Assembly: GCF_007754425.1 (NCBI RefSeq)
Contig: NZ_CP037452.1
Location: forward strand, 5,865,164-5,929,163
Direction of reading: 5' to 3'
Origin: Gimesia fumaroli
GTDB lineage: Bacteria > Planctomycetota > Planctomycetia > Planctomycetales > Planctomycetaceae
Length of the DNA: 64,000 bases
Every line of letters starts with the position of its first letter. The stretch's first letter is position 1. Made by a program: the position numbers and the translations under genes. Shown in pieces: positions 7,644 through 17,252 of this stretch. The notes below the pieces were generated by a model, which was given only the letters and a program-made list of their open reading frames with translations, searched no databases and was not told where the DNA came from.

Positions 7644-9920
7644 TCAGGCTTGAGGCGATTCTTCCGTTTCCTGCTCCGCCGACTGTTCCGTGAAAAATTC
7701 CATTTCGCCACTTTTCACGTCATACAATGCACCGACCACCATCACCTTACCGGCCTCAACCAGATCGCGGATCACTTTGCTGCGCGCGGTGATTTCGTGC
7801 ACACTGCGATAGACGTTCCGTCGGGCGACTTCGTCGATAAACAATTCCTGTTCTTCGGAAGTCATCTCGTTTAAATGTTCGCAGGCTTCTTCGTCCACAC
7901 AGGGAACCAGCTCATTCACAATCGAATCCAGATGTGAGCAACCTGTGACCTGCGTGGTGTCGTTCTGATCGCACATGAGTTCCACGGTCGAAGTGACGGC
8001 ACCACAGCGCGTGTGCCCCAGCACTAACACCAGTTTCACTCCCGCGACTGCGACGCCGTATTCAATGCTGCCTAGTGATTTATTCCCGATCACATTCCCG
8101 GCAACGCGGACGCTGAAAATGTCTCCGATGCCCAGATCCAATACCAATTCAGCCGGCACACGGGAATCGATGCAGCTCAACACAACGGCAATCGGGTTCT
8201 GTTCGCCCGCCGTCGCATTCACCTGACGGCCCAGATCGCGCGAGAGCCTGTTGCCAGTGTAAAACCGCCGGTTCCCTTCGCGCAATATTTCCAGTACCTG
8301 CTCTGCCGTCACGCGATCCTGTAATTCACGTGTGGAGAAATCGGCAAATTGAATCTCATCATGCAACTGATATTTTTTGCGAAAGCCGCGAAGACTGACA
8401 GAGACACCGCGCGCGGGACCGATTTTGGTTTTATATTCCTGGATCAGACTCAGAATATCAGGGTCAATATAATCGGTATCGCTGGCATCAATCAGCATGT
8501 GTATGCCCGGTTCTGCCTCGTTAAACAGTTGGTCCAACGCCGCCCGGTTCAAAAAACTAACCTGATTGGCGAGCTCAATATGCAGGATATCTCCCCCGAG
8601 GTGCGTTTCGACAATCCGCCGAATTGGCTGACGCAGACTACTGTTGAGAATAAACAGCACACTCACGCCCAGACCAATCAGAATTCCTGTCAGCAAGTCA
8701 GTAAAGACGATTGACAACAACGTGATCAGAAACGGCGCAAACTGATAGCGGCCCTCCTTCCACATCTGTCGAAACAGAGCGGGACTGGCCAGCTTAAATC
8801 CGGTGACGAACAGAATTGCCGCCAGGGCAGCGAGCGGAATCATGTTCAAATAAACGGGAAACAGGCCGACGCAAATCAGCAGCAACACGCCATGAAAGAT
8901 GCAGGAAACCTTGGTCTTGGCGCCCGAGTTCACGTTCACCGATCCGCGGACAATCACTGACGTCACGGGCAAGCCGCCCACCAGTCCGGAAACCATATTT
9001 CCCACACCCTGTGCCACAAGTTCGCGACTGGCGGGCGAATTGCGATTTTCGGGATCGAGTTTGTCAACCGCTTCCAGATTCAATAACGTTTCCAGAGAAG
9101 CAACAATGGCGATCGTCACCCCTGCCAGATAAATCGCGGGATTGGCCCACTGGGAAAAATCGGGAAATTTCAAAAACGTCAATAAGTCATTGGCGGATTC
9201 CGCAACCGGAATCTGCACTAGGTGGCTGGCTTCAATGGCCCAGGGTCCGCCTAGCCGCTGAAACAACAGATGCAGACTTACCCCCAGCAGTACCACCACC
9301 AGCGGTCCAGGAATGACCGAATTCTTCAGCAGTTTGACGCGGCCCCAGGTTGTCAGCAACACAATCGACATGATTCCGACGACAGCAGCACCAAAGTGAA
9401 TGTCTCCTTCAAACAGTGTCAGAATCTCGGAGAACGTATTCTGCTTGTCCGGTTGCGTAAATGACATTTCCCCTTCCGGGTCTGTATCGTGACCTAAAAT
9501 GTGTGGAATCTGTTTGAGAATCAGAATTACGCCAATAGCCGCCAGCAGCCCTTTAATCACACTTGAGGGGAAAAAGGCAGATAATGAACCAGCGCGGACA
9601 ATTCCCAGACCGATCTGAAGGATACCACCAATCATCACCGCCAGCAGAAATGCCTCGAAGGAACCCAGTGCTGCAATCTGCGCAATCACGATCGCCGTCA
9701 GACCAGCGGCTGGGCCACTAACGCTGGTACTGGAACCACTGATCGATCCGACTATAATTCCGCCGATAATCCCGGCCAAAATACCGGAGAACAGTGGTGC
9801 ACCGGAGGCTAGTGCAATCCCCAGACACAAGGGGAGTGCCACCAGAAAGACCACCAGCCCCGATGTCAAATCGCGTGGCAGATAAGAAATTGGATAACTT
9901 GAGAGACGGGCTTCATCCAT
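7644..9920 (-). CDS. SulP-family anion transporter fused to STAS and beta-carbonic anhydrase
   Basis: This 758-residue protein joins three parts. Residues about 10-430 are the multi-pass SulP transporter (DLTSGLVVFLVALPLCLGIALASG..., SGSSTSVSGPAAGLTAIVIA). Residues about 440-530 resemble a STAS domain (GGDILHIELANQVSFLNRAALDQL). From about 547 to the end it is a beta-class carbonic anhydrase with zinc-site residues Cys583-IDSR587 and His636-x-x-Cys639. The natural reading is a bicarbonate (or other anion) transporter coupled to CO2/HCO3- interconversion at the inner face of the membrane. All three parts look intact. It is transcribed alone, divergent from the PQQ-propeller gene. Confidence 0.93.
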   Translation of the reverse strand: MDEARLSSYPISYLPRDLTSGLVVFLVALPLCLGIALASGAPLFSGILAGIIGGIIVGSISGSSTSVSGPAAGLTAIVIAQIAALGSFEAFLLAVMIGGILQIGLGIVRAGSLSAFFPSSVIKGLLAAIGVILILKQIPHILGHDTDPEGEMSFTQPDKQNTFSEILTLFEGDIHFGAAVVGIMSIVLLTTWGRVKLLKNSVIPGPLVVVLLGVSLHLLFQRLGGPWAIEASHLVQIPVAESANDLLTFLKFPDFSQWANPAIYLAGVTIAIVASLETLLNLEAVDKLDPENRNSPASRELVAQGVGNMVSGLVGGLPVTSVIVRGSVNVNSGAKTKVSCIFHGVLLLICVGLFPVYLNMIPLAALAAILFVTGFKLASPALFRQMWKEGRYQFAPFLITLLSIVFTDLLTGILIGLGVSVLFILNSSLRQPIRRIVETHLGGDILHIELANQVSFLNRAALDQLFNEAEPGIHMLIDASDTDYIDPDILSLIQEYKTKIGPARGVSVSLRGFRKKYQLHDEIQFADFSTRELQDRVTAEQVLEILREGNRRFYTGNRLSRDLGRQVNATAGEQNPIAVVLSCIDSRVPAELVLDLGIGDIFSVRVAGNVIGNKSLGSIEYGVAVAGVKLVLVLGHTRCGAVTSTVELMCDQNDTTQVTGCSHLDSIVNELVPCVDEEACEHLNEMTSEEQELFIDEVARRNVYRSVHEITARSKVIRDLVEAGKVMVVGALYDVKSGEMEFFTEQSAEQETEESPQA

Positions 9921-10247
9921 GGTGATTCATTCAGACATAAAACTTAGTTGGCGGGTTGAGAGCAAAATCAGTCTAACGAATTGATTTCCTGAAGAGAAAT
10001 AAACTTGCTCAGATATAGTGTAAAAACGTTTCAACCGTTTTTTAGCGTAATCAACAGGCTTCGTCTATACTTTTGCTTCCTTATTATACGCAGTAACCTC
10101 TTTTTACAAATGGCATTTACCTCATTCTGAGATTTTCAGACTCCTATCTGATTTTTCCTCTTTAAAAACAAATTTGTGCGCTATAACAACAATAGGGAGA
10201 AGTAGTTCTCTCTGATCTGCATTCCTGTTTTCAAGGTCCCCAGAGCA
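9921..10247. other. Intergenic region between divergent genes
   Basis: This 327-base AT-rich stretch must hold the promoters of the SulP fusion (leftwards) and of the PQQ-propeller gene (rightwards). I see no convincing small gene, RNA or strong dyad. A TAGTGT half-site at 10016-10021 has no matching second arm. Confidence 0.5.
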
Positions 10248-11507
10248 ATGATCATGCAATCACGACTTTTGGCGCATCTGTTCTATGCTTTTCTGATAAT
10301 GGGGTTCATCCCTGCTGTAACAGCAGGTGATCAAGCGGCACCTCAATCGTGGTCACAATGGCGCGGCCCGAATCGTGATGGATCGATTTCCCAAACAAAG
10401 CTGCCAGAGAGTCTCGCAGAAGGTCGGTTGAAACAAATCTGGCGCGTGGAATTGAGTCCGAGTTATTCAGGTCCGATTGTCAGTGAAGACAAAGTCTTTG
10501 TCACTGAAACCGTGGATCAGAAAACCGAAGTCGTCCGCGCCCTGGATCGAAAAACCGGAAAGGAATTATGGAAACAGAGTTGGCCGGGCGCCATCAGCGT
10601 CCCGTTCTTTGCCAAAGCGAACGGTGACTGGATTCGAGCAACACCCGCATTGGATGGCAACCGACTGTTTGTGGCCGGCATTCGCGATGTGCTGGTCTGC
10701 CTCAATGCCAATACCGGGAAAGAACTCTGGCGCCTCGATTTCGTCAAAGAAACGGGAGCCAATCCACCTGCCTTTGGTTTCGCTTCTTCCCCCCTGATCG
10801 TCGGCGATGCAGTGTTCGTCCAGGCGGGCGGCGGCTTCTGTAAGGTCGATCAAAAAACAGGAAAAATCGTCTGGCGCATCCTTGAAGACGGGGGCGGCAT
10901 GTTTGGCAGCGCGTTTTCTTCCCCGTTTTACACCAGCCTGAACGGTGTGCCTCAAATTATCGTACAGACCCGTACCACCCTCGCCGGCGTAGATCCCGAT
11001 CGCGGAACTGTCTATTGGAAACAGGAAATCCCCGCTTTTCGTGGCATGAATATTCTAACGCCCACTGTTGTTGATGATTCGATTTTCACCAGCAGCTATG
11101 GCGGCGGCTCCTTTCTTTTCACGACTTCCAAAAACGAATCCGGCTGGAACCTTGAGCAGAAATGGACCAGTAAAACACAAGCCTACATGTCTTCGCCGAA
11201 TATCATCAACGGTCATCTCTATCTACACTTGCGGAATCAGCGGTTCACCTGCCTCGATCTGAAGACGGGCGTAGTACGCTGGACAACCACTCCCTTTGGC
11301 AAATACTGGAGCACCGTTACCGATGGTGAAAAGATACTGGCTCTCGATCAAAAAGGTGATCTGCTGTTGATTCGAGCCAATCCTGAAAAGTTCGATCTCA
11401 TTGACCAACGTAAAGTCGCCAATGATTCCTGGGCTCATATCGCTATCAGCGGGAATGAAATCCTGATTCGCGACTTAAATCACCTCACTCTTTATCGCTG
11501 GGAATGA
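10248..11507 (+). CDS. Secreted PQQ-type beta-propeller protein
   Basis: The 419-residue product begins with a signal peptide (about 1-26, LLAHLFYAFLIMGFIPAVTAG); ATG 10254 is an alternative start. The mature part opens with WSQWRGPNRDGSIS, a common start of planctomycete PQQ-like propellers, followed by repeats of the form VxALDRKTGKELWKQSW, LVCLNANTGKELWRLDF, FCKVDQKTGKIVWRI and FTCLDLKTGVVRWTTT. These are the PQQ-binding-like blades also found in BamB and quinoprotein dehydrogenases. No dehydrogenase active-site insertion is visible, so it is more likely a structural or binding propeller in the periplasm. It ends 27 bases before the photolyase gene. Confidence 0.85.
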   Translation: MIMQSRLLAHLFYAFLIMGFIPAVTAGDQAAPQSWSQWRGPNRDGSISQTKLPESLAEGRLKQIWRVELSPSYSGPIVSEDKVFVTETVDQKTEVVRALDRKTGKELWKQSWPGAISVPFFAKANGDWIRATPALDGNRLFVAGIRDVLVCLNANTGKELWRLDFVKETGANPPAFGFASSPLIVGDAVFVQAGGGFCKVDQKTGKIVWRILEDGGGMFGSAFSSPFYTSLNGVPQIIVQTRTTLAGVDPDRGTVYWKQEIPAFRGMNILTPTVVDDSIFTSSYGGGSFLFTTSKNESGWNLEQKWTSKTQAYMSSPNIINGHLYLHLRNQRFTCLDLKTGVVRWTTTPFGKYWSTVTDGEKILALDQKGDLLLIRANPEKFDLIDQRKVANDSWAHIAISGNEILIRDLNHLTLYRWE

Positions 11508-11534
11508 ATTCAAATCAACGAACGATCCAACACC

Positions 11535-13028
11535 ATGAACGTCCCGGATATTCGTATCCGACAACTTAATCAGGCCCCGCTGAAAGGAGATGGTGCTTAC
11601 GTTCTCTACTGGATGATCGCCAATCGTCGCACCCGCTATAACTATAGTTTGCAGCGCGCCGTCGAGCTGAGTCAGGCATTAAACAAACCGTTGCTGGTTT
11701 TCGAGGCGTTGCGCTGCGGCTACGAATGGGCCAGCGACCGCCTGCATCAATTTGTCCTACAGGGTATGGCTGCAAATCAGAAAAGTCTCAAAGATTCTGC
11801 CGCCACCTATTATTGCTATGTCGAGCCTGAAGCTGGTCATGGTTCGGGGCTGTTGAAAGCACTGGCTACGAACGCGTGTGCCGTCATCACCGATGACTTT
11901 CCCTGCTTCTTCATCCCCCGCATGCTGGAGCAGGTTGCACCACGGTTGCCTGTCAGTCTGGAAGCCATTGATTCGAACGGCCTGTTACCTATGCGAGCGG
12001 CTTCCCAGGTTTTCCCGACCGCCTACTCCTTTCGTCGATACTTGCACAAGAAGCTGCCGGCGCATTTGTTGGAGCGTCCACAGACCAATCCCCTGGCCCG
12101 CATCAAGCTGCCTCCGCTCAAGCAGATCCCGACGAAGATCCTTGAACGCTGGCCGCAGGCTACTGAGAAAACATTGCAGGCAACGCCGGAAACGCTGGCT
12201 GAGTTCCCCATTGACCATCAGGTCGGCCCCTCCGTGTTTCAGGGAGGCATGGACGCTGCGAAATCCAGGTTAAAGCAGTTTCTCGACAAACGTTTCGACC
12301 GCTATCTCGATGAACGAAATTTGCCTGAAGAGGACGTCACCAGCGGCTTCTCTCCCTATCTGCACTTCGGCCACATTTCGGCGCATGAAATTTTTGACCA
12401 GATCATCAACTGCGAACACTGGACGATAGAGAAAGTGCTAGATCAGAAAGCCACCGGGAAGCGGGCCGGCTGGTGGAACATGAGCGAAACCGCCGAAGCC
12501 TTTCTCGATCAACTCATCACCTGGCGCGAACTGGGATATAATATGTGCTGGCAGCGTGCCGATTATGATCAATATGAGTCACTACCCGACTGGGCACAAA
12601 AAACATTGGAAGAGCACGCCCGCGATCCGCGTGATCCCTGTTATACGCGGGAAGAATTTGAAAATGCAGAGACGCATGACGAACTATGGAATGCTGCCCA
12701 GACACAACTCGTCACCGAAGGCCGCCTGCATAATTACATGCGCATGGTCTGGGGCAAAAAAATTCTGCACTGGTCCGTCTCACCGCAAGAAGCACTGCAG
12801 ACGATGATTTATCTCAACAACAAATACGCCGTAGACGGTCGCAATCCGAATTCTTACAGCGGCATTTTCTGGTGTCTCGGCCGATATGATCGTGCCTGGG
12901 GGCCGGAACGACCTATCTTCGGAAAAATCCGCTATATGTGCAGCAAAAACACGGCTCGTAAATTCAGCGTGTCCGGTTATCTCGAACGCTATTGCCGGGA
13001 ATCGCGCCAGGGGCAATTGTTCGATTGA
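11535..13028 (+). CDS. phr: Class II-type deoxyribodipyrimidine photolyase
   Basis: The 497-residue product uses light to split cyclobutane pyrimidine dimers, with reduced FAD as cofactor. The N-terminal alpha/beta domain begins VLYWMIANRRTRYNYSLQRAVELS, the class II pattern. The FAD-binding helical domain contains HNYMRMVWGKKILHW and, near the C-terminus, DGRNPNSYSGIFWCLGRYDRAW followed by PERPIFGKIRYM, both hallmarks of class II enzymes. The length is near that of class II members. It lies 27 bases after the PQQ-propeller gene and may be co-transcribed with it, though the functions are not obviously linked. Confidence 0.9.
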   Translation: MNVPDIRIRQLNQAPLKGDGAYVLYWMIANRRTRYNYSLQRAVELSQALNKPLLVFEALRCGYEWASDRLHQFVLQGMAANQKSLKDSAATYYCYVEPEAGHGSGLLKALATNACAVITDDFPCFFIPRMLEQVAPRLPVSLEAIDSNGLLPMRAASQVFPTAYSFRRYLHKKLPAHLLERPQTNPLARIKLPPLKQIPTKILERWPQATEKTLQATPETLAEFPIDHQVGPSVFQGGMDAAKSRLKQFLDKRFDRYLDERNLPEEDVTSGFSPYLHFGHISAHEIFDQIINCEHWTIEKVLDQKATGKRAGWWNMSETAEAFLDQLITWRELGYNMCWQRADYDQYESLPDWAQKTLEEHARDPRDPCYTREEFENAETHDELWNAAQTQLVTEGRLHNYMRMVWGKKILHWSVSPQEALQTMIYLNNKYAVDGRNPNSYSGIFWCLGRYDRAWGPERPIFGKIRYMCSKNTARKFSVSGYLERYCRESRQGQLFD

Positions 13029-13120
13029 TCTCTGGCTCACAATCACTACACTGTCTTTAAATATAAAGATTGACGTCTGCGATTTCTCTTGTCGAAATGC
13101 TTTCCATTTGGAGCCCGGTT

Positions 13121-13900
13121 GTGTCCAAAGACCTTTTTCGAGGGACCGTCCCCTATTACTCACGCTACCGTGTACCCTATCCCGAACCGCTGCTGGCAAA
13201 GATTCGTACCAAATCCGCTCTTTCTGGCCAGGGTTCTCTGCTGGACCTGGGTTGTGGCACGGGAGAAATCGCACTACGCATGGCCCCGTTTTTTCGTGAC
13301 GTCACCGCAGTGGACATCGATCCGGAAATGTTAGCTGCTGCAGAGCAGAAAGCCCAGAAACGGGGAATTGAAACAATACAGTGGCTCAATCAATCTGCCG
13401 AGCAGTTTTCTGCAGACACTGATTCCTTTGAGCTGGTAACAATCGGCGCGGCCTTTCATTGGATGGACCGACGTACCATCGCAGAGCGAGTGCGTGAATG
13501 GCTACAGCCGGGGAAACCGCTGGTCGTTTTAGGTTACACCAGTATCTGGAGTGGCACTGCCGACTGGCTACCTCTTGTGCAGACGGTGATCAAAAAATGG
13601 CTGGGAGAAAAACGACGTGCCGGCTCGGGAGAATTTCCTGATGCGATTGATCCTCACGAACTGGTGTTGACCAAATCCGGCTATACACTGGACGAATTCG
13701 AATACCAGCACCCTCATACTTGGACGCTCGACGAACTGATCGGCAATCTGTATTCGACTTCGTTCGCTTCCCCTGCTGTTTTAGGAGACAAGCAATCCGC
13801 GTTTGAAGCTGATCTGCGGAAAACTCTGCTCGACTATAACAGCAGCGGAACGTATCAGGAAGAAATGACATTCTACGCCTTGATAGCAACCCCGTATTAG
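13121..13900 (+). CDS. Class I SAM-dependent methyltransferase (type 11-like)
   Basis: Motif I is LLDLGCGTGEIALRM, followed by an acidic strand TAVDIDPEMLAAAEQKA and a post-motif GAAFHWMDRRTIAERVREWLQPG, as in type 11 methyltransferases acting on small molecules. I chose GTG 13121 because GGAG lies seven bases upstream; in-frame ATG 13097 and TTG 13070 are possible and would add 8 or 17 residues. The N-terminal LFRGTVPYYSRYRVPYPEPLL is common to this subfamily. Substrate unknown. It begins about 90 bases after the photolyase gene on the same strand. Confidence 0.8.
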   Translation: MSKDLFRGTVPYYSRYRVPYPEPLLAKIRTKSALSGQGSLLDLGCGTGEIALRMAPFFRDVTAVDIDPEMLAAAEQKAQKRGIETIQWLNQSAEQFSADTDSFELVTIGAAFHWMDRRTIAERVREWLQPGKPLVVLGYTSIWSGTADWLPLVQTVIKKWLGEKRRAGSGEFPDAIDPHELVLTKSGYTLDEFEYQHPHTWTLDELIGNLYSTSFASPAVLGDKQSAFEADLRKTLLDYNSSGTYQEEMTFYALIATPY

Positions 13901-13944
13901 AAACAACGAAACGCTGTAACATCAGACATTCCGTCTACTCTGAC

Positions 13945-14081
13945 GTAGGGGCGGTCCCTATGTGCCCGCCTTGCAAGACTCAATGGTTTATTACTTTACC
14001 GATGGCACCAGATCAAACCTGCGCACGTCAATCGTGCATTTAATGTAAACACTGCGGGCGGCCACATAGGGCCGCCGCTAC
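13945..14081. repeat. REP-like inverted pair in a 540-base gene-free stretch
   Basis: Two copies of one GC-rich element face each other: GTAGGGGCGGTCCCTATGTG... at 13945-13970 and, on the other strand, GTAGCGGCGGCCCTATGTGG... at 14081-14054. Each is internally dyadic and the pair could form a long hairpin. This resembles dispersed extragenic palindromes (REP/BIME-like). The rest of 13901-14442 shows no credible gene; a 120-codon minus-strand frame at 14157-14519 overlaps the VOC gene and looks like noise. Confidence 0.6.
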
Positions 14082-14442
14082 CGCAAATCTGCTCTTGAAC
14101 CGGCACCGTCGGACAAGCCGAGCGGTGGAACACGGCAGTTGATGATAGAGTCGCGATCAACCCGACTCAGTCGTTACTTCGAGCAGGCACAGAGATCGGC
14201 TTCTTCGAAGCACTTGCACCGTCACATAGATGTAAAGATACTCGCATTCCCTGATAGTTTCCACTAACTCTGAATTGTATTCAGAGCTACCCTGTTTAAT
14301 TATTTTTCCTGTATTTTCGTGTTTTTCGTGGTAGTAAAAACCGATTTTTTCACGGTAATGTGTGGCACTGCTGGCTTGCCAACAGTGAAAAGGTATACGC
14401 CGTCTAGCGCTTTTGTCCCCTTCGTAAGTTGATATCAGCCCC

Positions 14443-14853
14443 TTAATAAATGGGCCAGATGCCGGGAGTCGCGAGTTCGAGCACGTGGTTGTCGGGGTCG
14501 CGGAAGTAGAGACTTTCACCGCCGCGAGGCCAGCTGACGCGGCTTTCGATTTCGACTCCCTCAGTAATGAGCCGTTCTTCCCACTCTTTCAGATCGTCGC
14601 GTTCAATCGCAAAGGCGAAATGCACGGGCCCCGATCCATCGTGCGGCGGAATCACGCCCCCTTCCAGATGAGCGGCTGTATGCGTTGCACCCCGTTTAAA
14701 GATCAGGAACACACTGCGGTCACCGGCATTCATCGCGCAAAACCGCTGATCTTCGGCCATAATTTCAAACTCAAACAACCGTCGATAGAAGTCGACCGCC
14801 AGTTGCAGGTCATCCACATAAATGGCTGTTTCCAGAACGCCGTGCACTTTCAC
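14443..14853 (-). CDS. VOC (glyoxalase/bleomycin-resistance fold) protein
   Basis: The 136-residue product has the paired beta-alpha-beta-beta-beta modules of the VOC superfamily: LETAIYVDDLQLAVDFYRRLFEFEI at the start and GGESLYFRDPDNHVLELATPG at the end. His4, His78 and Glu129 (in HVLELATPG) are candidates for the metal site. Such proteins act as small dioxygenases, lyases or drug-binding proteins; the sequence does not say which. It follows the small HTH gene by 15 bases and is probably the last gene of a DUF2975-HTH-VOC operon. Confidence 0.85.
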   Translation of the reverse strand: MKVHGVLETAIYVDDLQLAVDFYRRLFEFEIMAEDQRFCAMNAGDRSVFLIFKRGATHTAAHLEGGVIPPHDGSGPVHFAFAIERDDLKEWEERLITEGVEIESRVSWPRGGESLYFRDPDNHVLELATPGIWPIY

Positions 14854-14868
14854 TGTTTCTACTCCCTC

Positions 14869-15093
14869 TCAGGCTGCCTGACTTTGCGATTCTACTTCAT
14901 ACTGCAGAATATCACCGGGCTGACATTCCAGAAACTCACAAATCTTTTCCAGAGTCGCAAACCGAATCCCTTTGACCTTTCCCGACTTGAGCAACGAAAG
15001 ATTCTGCTCGGTAATCCCCACGTGTTTCGCCAGATCACGTGAGGTGACTTTTCGTCGGGCCAGCATGACATCCAGTGTTATACAAATTCGCAT
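14869..15093 (-). CDS. Small XRE/Cro-type HTH regulator (YozG-like)
   Basis: The 74-residue protein is almost entirely one helix-turn-helix domain: TSRDLAKHVGITEQNLSLLKSGKVKGIRFATLEKICEFLECQPGDIL. The N-terminus (MRICITLDVMLARRKV) and the ending of the domain with a C-x-PGDIL turn fit the YozG group. In many bacteria such regulators sit beside a DUF2975 membrane protein, as here (79 bases downstream of it). It probably controls its own operon. Confidence 0.88.
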   Translation of the reverse strand: MRICITLDVMLARRKVTSRDLAKHVGITEQNLSLLKSGKVKGIRFATLEKICEFLECQPGDILQYEVESQSQAA

Positions 15094-15172
15094 CGATTCC
15101 TGCTTCGCTCGCTAAAACTCGTGTTAAGCTCTGATTCTACTATAGCTGAATTCCCGGCGGGTCACCAGACGT

Positions 15173-15706
15173 CTAAATGATCTGGGCGTGTTCTTCCGCA
15201 ATCAGGCTGGCCCGTTTTAACAGATTCGCCAGCAGAAAGATCAGTGCTCCGACTCCCGCCAGGATGAACTGATTCGAACCGATGCTGATCGCCAGCATTT
15301 TCTGTCCGGGTGGATTATGCATCGTCAATACAACACTGAGAGCCGCTCCGCAGACAGGAGATAATAAAGCAGAGCCCATCAGCCCCAAGGCAAAACGTTT
15401 AAGCAGTCGACTGTTTTGTGTGCCCAGATAATCTTCGGCACAACAGGCTTTGAGAAAACGACGTAGCGAAATCAGCCCCCAGTACGTGGGTACCATCAGC
15501 AAGGCAGTGAGCAAAACCATGCCCACTTTAGTCGATACCGGCAGCGGAAAGGGAATGGCTTTGACAGGAATTCTGCCATTCTGCATCGCGATCAGGTCGG
15601 CACAAAACCAGACCCAGATTAAAAATGCGGGCAACACCCAGAGGGACAGTGCACACAGATAATACAGAATACGGCAAATAACACTGGTACGATCTTTTCG
15701 AGCCAT
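15173..15706 (-). CDS. DUF2975 membrane protein
   Basis: The start at 15706 (MARKDRTS) follows AAAGGA; a TTG six codons upstream is less likely. The 177-residue protein has four predicted membrane segments (about YYLCALSLWVLPAFLIWVWF, VGMVLLTALLMVPTYWGLISL, FALGLMGSALLSPVCGAALSVVL and FILAGVGALIFLLANLL) and the family signature of a cytoplasmic loop with a Cys and a short C-terminal helix LLKRASLIAEEHAQII. Function unknown; the pairing with a YozG-type regulator is a conserved arrangement and suggests a membrane sensor or partner of the regulator. Confidence 0.82.
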   Translation of the reverse strand: MARKDRTSVICRILYYLCALSLWVLPAFLIWVWFCADLIAMQNGRIPVKAIPFPLPVSTKVGMVLLTALLMVPTYWGLISLRRFLKACCAEDYLGTQNSRLLKRFALGLMGSALLSPVCGAALSVVLTMHNPPGQKMLAISIGSNQFILAGVGALIFLLANLLKRASLIAEEHAQII

Positions 15707-15806
15707 CTCAGGAATCCTTTCCAAAGGGTTTTAATGTAAGACGGCGAATTTTTATCGTTTTACGATAAACAGAACAACCCCAGTTTTTGAGAAATTCCGA
15801 GGCTGA

Positions 15807-17252
15807 TTAACTCCCTTTCGACAACCAACCTCCCGGTTGCGGCGTGGCGGTTGACTGCGTATCGCGGTACCAGTCCTTAAGCTGTTTCAGCATTTTCGCG
15901 GCCTGCTCTGGTTCCTGTTTCAGCAAATTGTTCTGCTCACCGGGATCCCGATCGAGTCGATAGAGTTCGAGTTTTTCGTTTTCAAACGTGCCCGGTTTGG
16001 CACGGGGATGTAACACAACCAGCTTCCAAGGCCCCTGCCGCATTGCTTCGGAACGTCCCCCTCGATTCGACAACGAAGCCCAGAACAAAGGCCTTGCGGC
16101 AAGTGTTTTCTGCTGGAATAGAACCGGCGCGAGATCGACACCGTCCAGAGGTCGATCCGCGGGCGCCTTCACGCCGGCGATTCCCAGGAGTGTTGGCATG
16201 ACATCAATGCTGATCGCCGGCACATCCGAGACGGTGCCTGCTTCAATCTTTCCCGGCCACCAGGCAATCGCCGGCACACGATGGCCGCCTTCATAGACCG
16301 AACCTTTGCCGCCCCGCCACTTCGGACTGCCACTGGGGAAATCCCGCGAGGGTCCATTGTCTGAGAAGAACAACACAAACGTATTTTTGTCGAGCCCGGA
16401 CTTCACTAAAAAATCACGAATCTGCCCCACCCCTTCATCAACAGGCAGTGTCATTCCTCGATACTTTTCAATCCGCTCTTCCTCGTTCGCCGGCTTCCAG
16501 CGTTTCCAACCTTCTGCTTCACTGCGGCGAACCGGATCGCCGGGGACCTGCACGGGGTTGTGTATGGCTTCGTGCGCAACATATAAACAGAACGGCTGAT
16601 CCTGATTCTCTTTGATAAACTGCAACGCATATTGATTGATGAGATGCGTCGAATAGCCGTCTTCCCGTGTTTCCTTGCGACCGTGCCACCAGTCGTGCTT
16701 CACGTGATCGCCGACATGACTGATGAAATCAATGTTGCCGCTGTGATAGCCAATGAATGTATCGAAACCATGATTGTCCGGATGGAACTCATCAGAGTTA
16801 TGCGGATAACCCTGATGCCACTTCCCGACCAATCCCGTCCGATAGCCGGCCTGTTGAAGTGGCTCAGCAAACGTGTTTTCAATTTTTCTCAAGCCCTTAC
16901 GGTGTTCGGGATGATCGCTGACAGGATGAATCACGGCTTCAATCCCAGAGCGCTGTTGATAGCGACCTGTCAACAGGCCGGCTCGCGTCGGAGAGCAGAC
17001 CGTACCTGAAGAATGAAAGTCAGTCAGTTTCAATCCTTCCTTAGCCAGACGATCAATCTCGGGCGTTTTAAAATAGGGATTACCGAAACAGCTCACTCCC
17101 GCGTAGCCCATATCATCGACCATGATCACAATTAGATTCGGCTGATCTCCTGGCGCGCGAACAGCTGCAATCAAATTAACCTGCAAACAGAGCAGACACA
17201 AAGCGACTAAGAGTATCCGCATTAATGAACGATGAATCCTGAGATCGCGCAC
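15807..17252 (-). CDS. Secreted arylsulfatase-type sulfatase
   Basis: The 481-residue product has an N-terminal signal peptide (hydrophobic core about 12-30) and the type I sulfatase pattern: metal-binding VDDMGYAG (about 45-52) and the formylglycine motif Cys86-SPTR-AGLLTGR. Cys86 would be oxidised to formylglycine by a separate maturase. Later elements FFSDNGPS and the C-terminal LYRLDRDPGEQNNL are typical. GTG 17252 is preceded by AGAGGA; ATG 17222 is an alternative that shortens the n-region. Planctomycetes use many such enzymes to remove sulfate from algal polysaccharides; the precise substrate cannot be read here. Confidence 0.92.
   Translation of the reverse strand: MRDLRIHRSLMRILLVALCLLCLQVNLIAAVRAPGDQPNLIVIMVDDMGYAGVSCFGNPYFKTPEIDRLAKEGLKLTDFHSSGTVCSPTRAGLLTGRYQQRSGIEAVIHPVSDHPEHRKGLRKIENTFAEPLQQAGYRTGLVGKWHQGYPHNSDEFHPDNHGFDTFIGYHSGNIDFISHVGDHVKHDWWHGRKETREDGYSTHLINQYALQFIKENQDQPFCLYVAHEAIHNPVQVPGDPVRRSEAEGWKRWKPANEEERIEKYRGMTLPVDEGVGQIRDFLVKSGLDKNTFVLFFSDNGPSRDFPSGSPKWRGGKGSVYEGGHRVPAIAWWPGKIEAGTVSDVPAISIDVMPTLLGIAGVKAPADRPLDGVDLAPVLFQQKTLAARPLFWASLSNRGGRSEAMRQGPWKLVVLHPRAKPGTFENEKLELYRLDRDPGEQNNLLKQEPEQAAKMLKQLKDWYRDTQSTATPQPGGWLSKGS

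Noticed and set aside
10014-10028. TAGTGT between the SulP fusion and the PQQ gene, as a further NrtR-like operator
   Set aside because: The second arm expected seven bases on is TTTCAA instead of ACACTA, so only a half-site is present.
14157-14519. 120-codon minus-strand frame
   Set aside because: It overlaps the well-supported VOC gene in another frame and has no family features or ribosome site.
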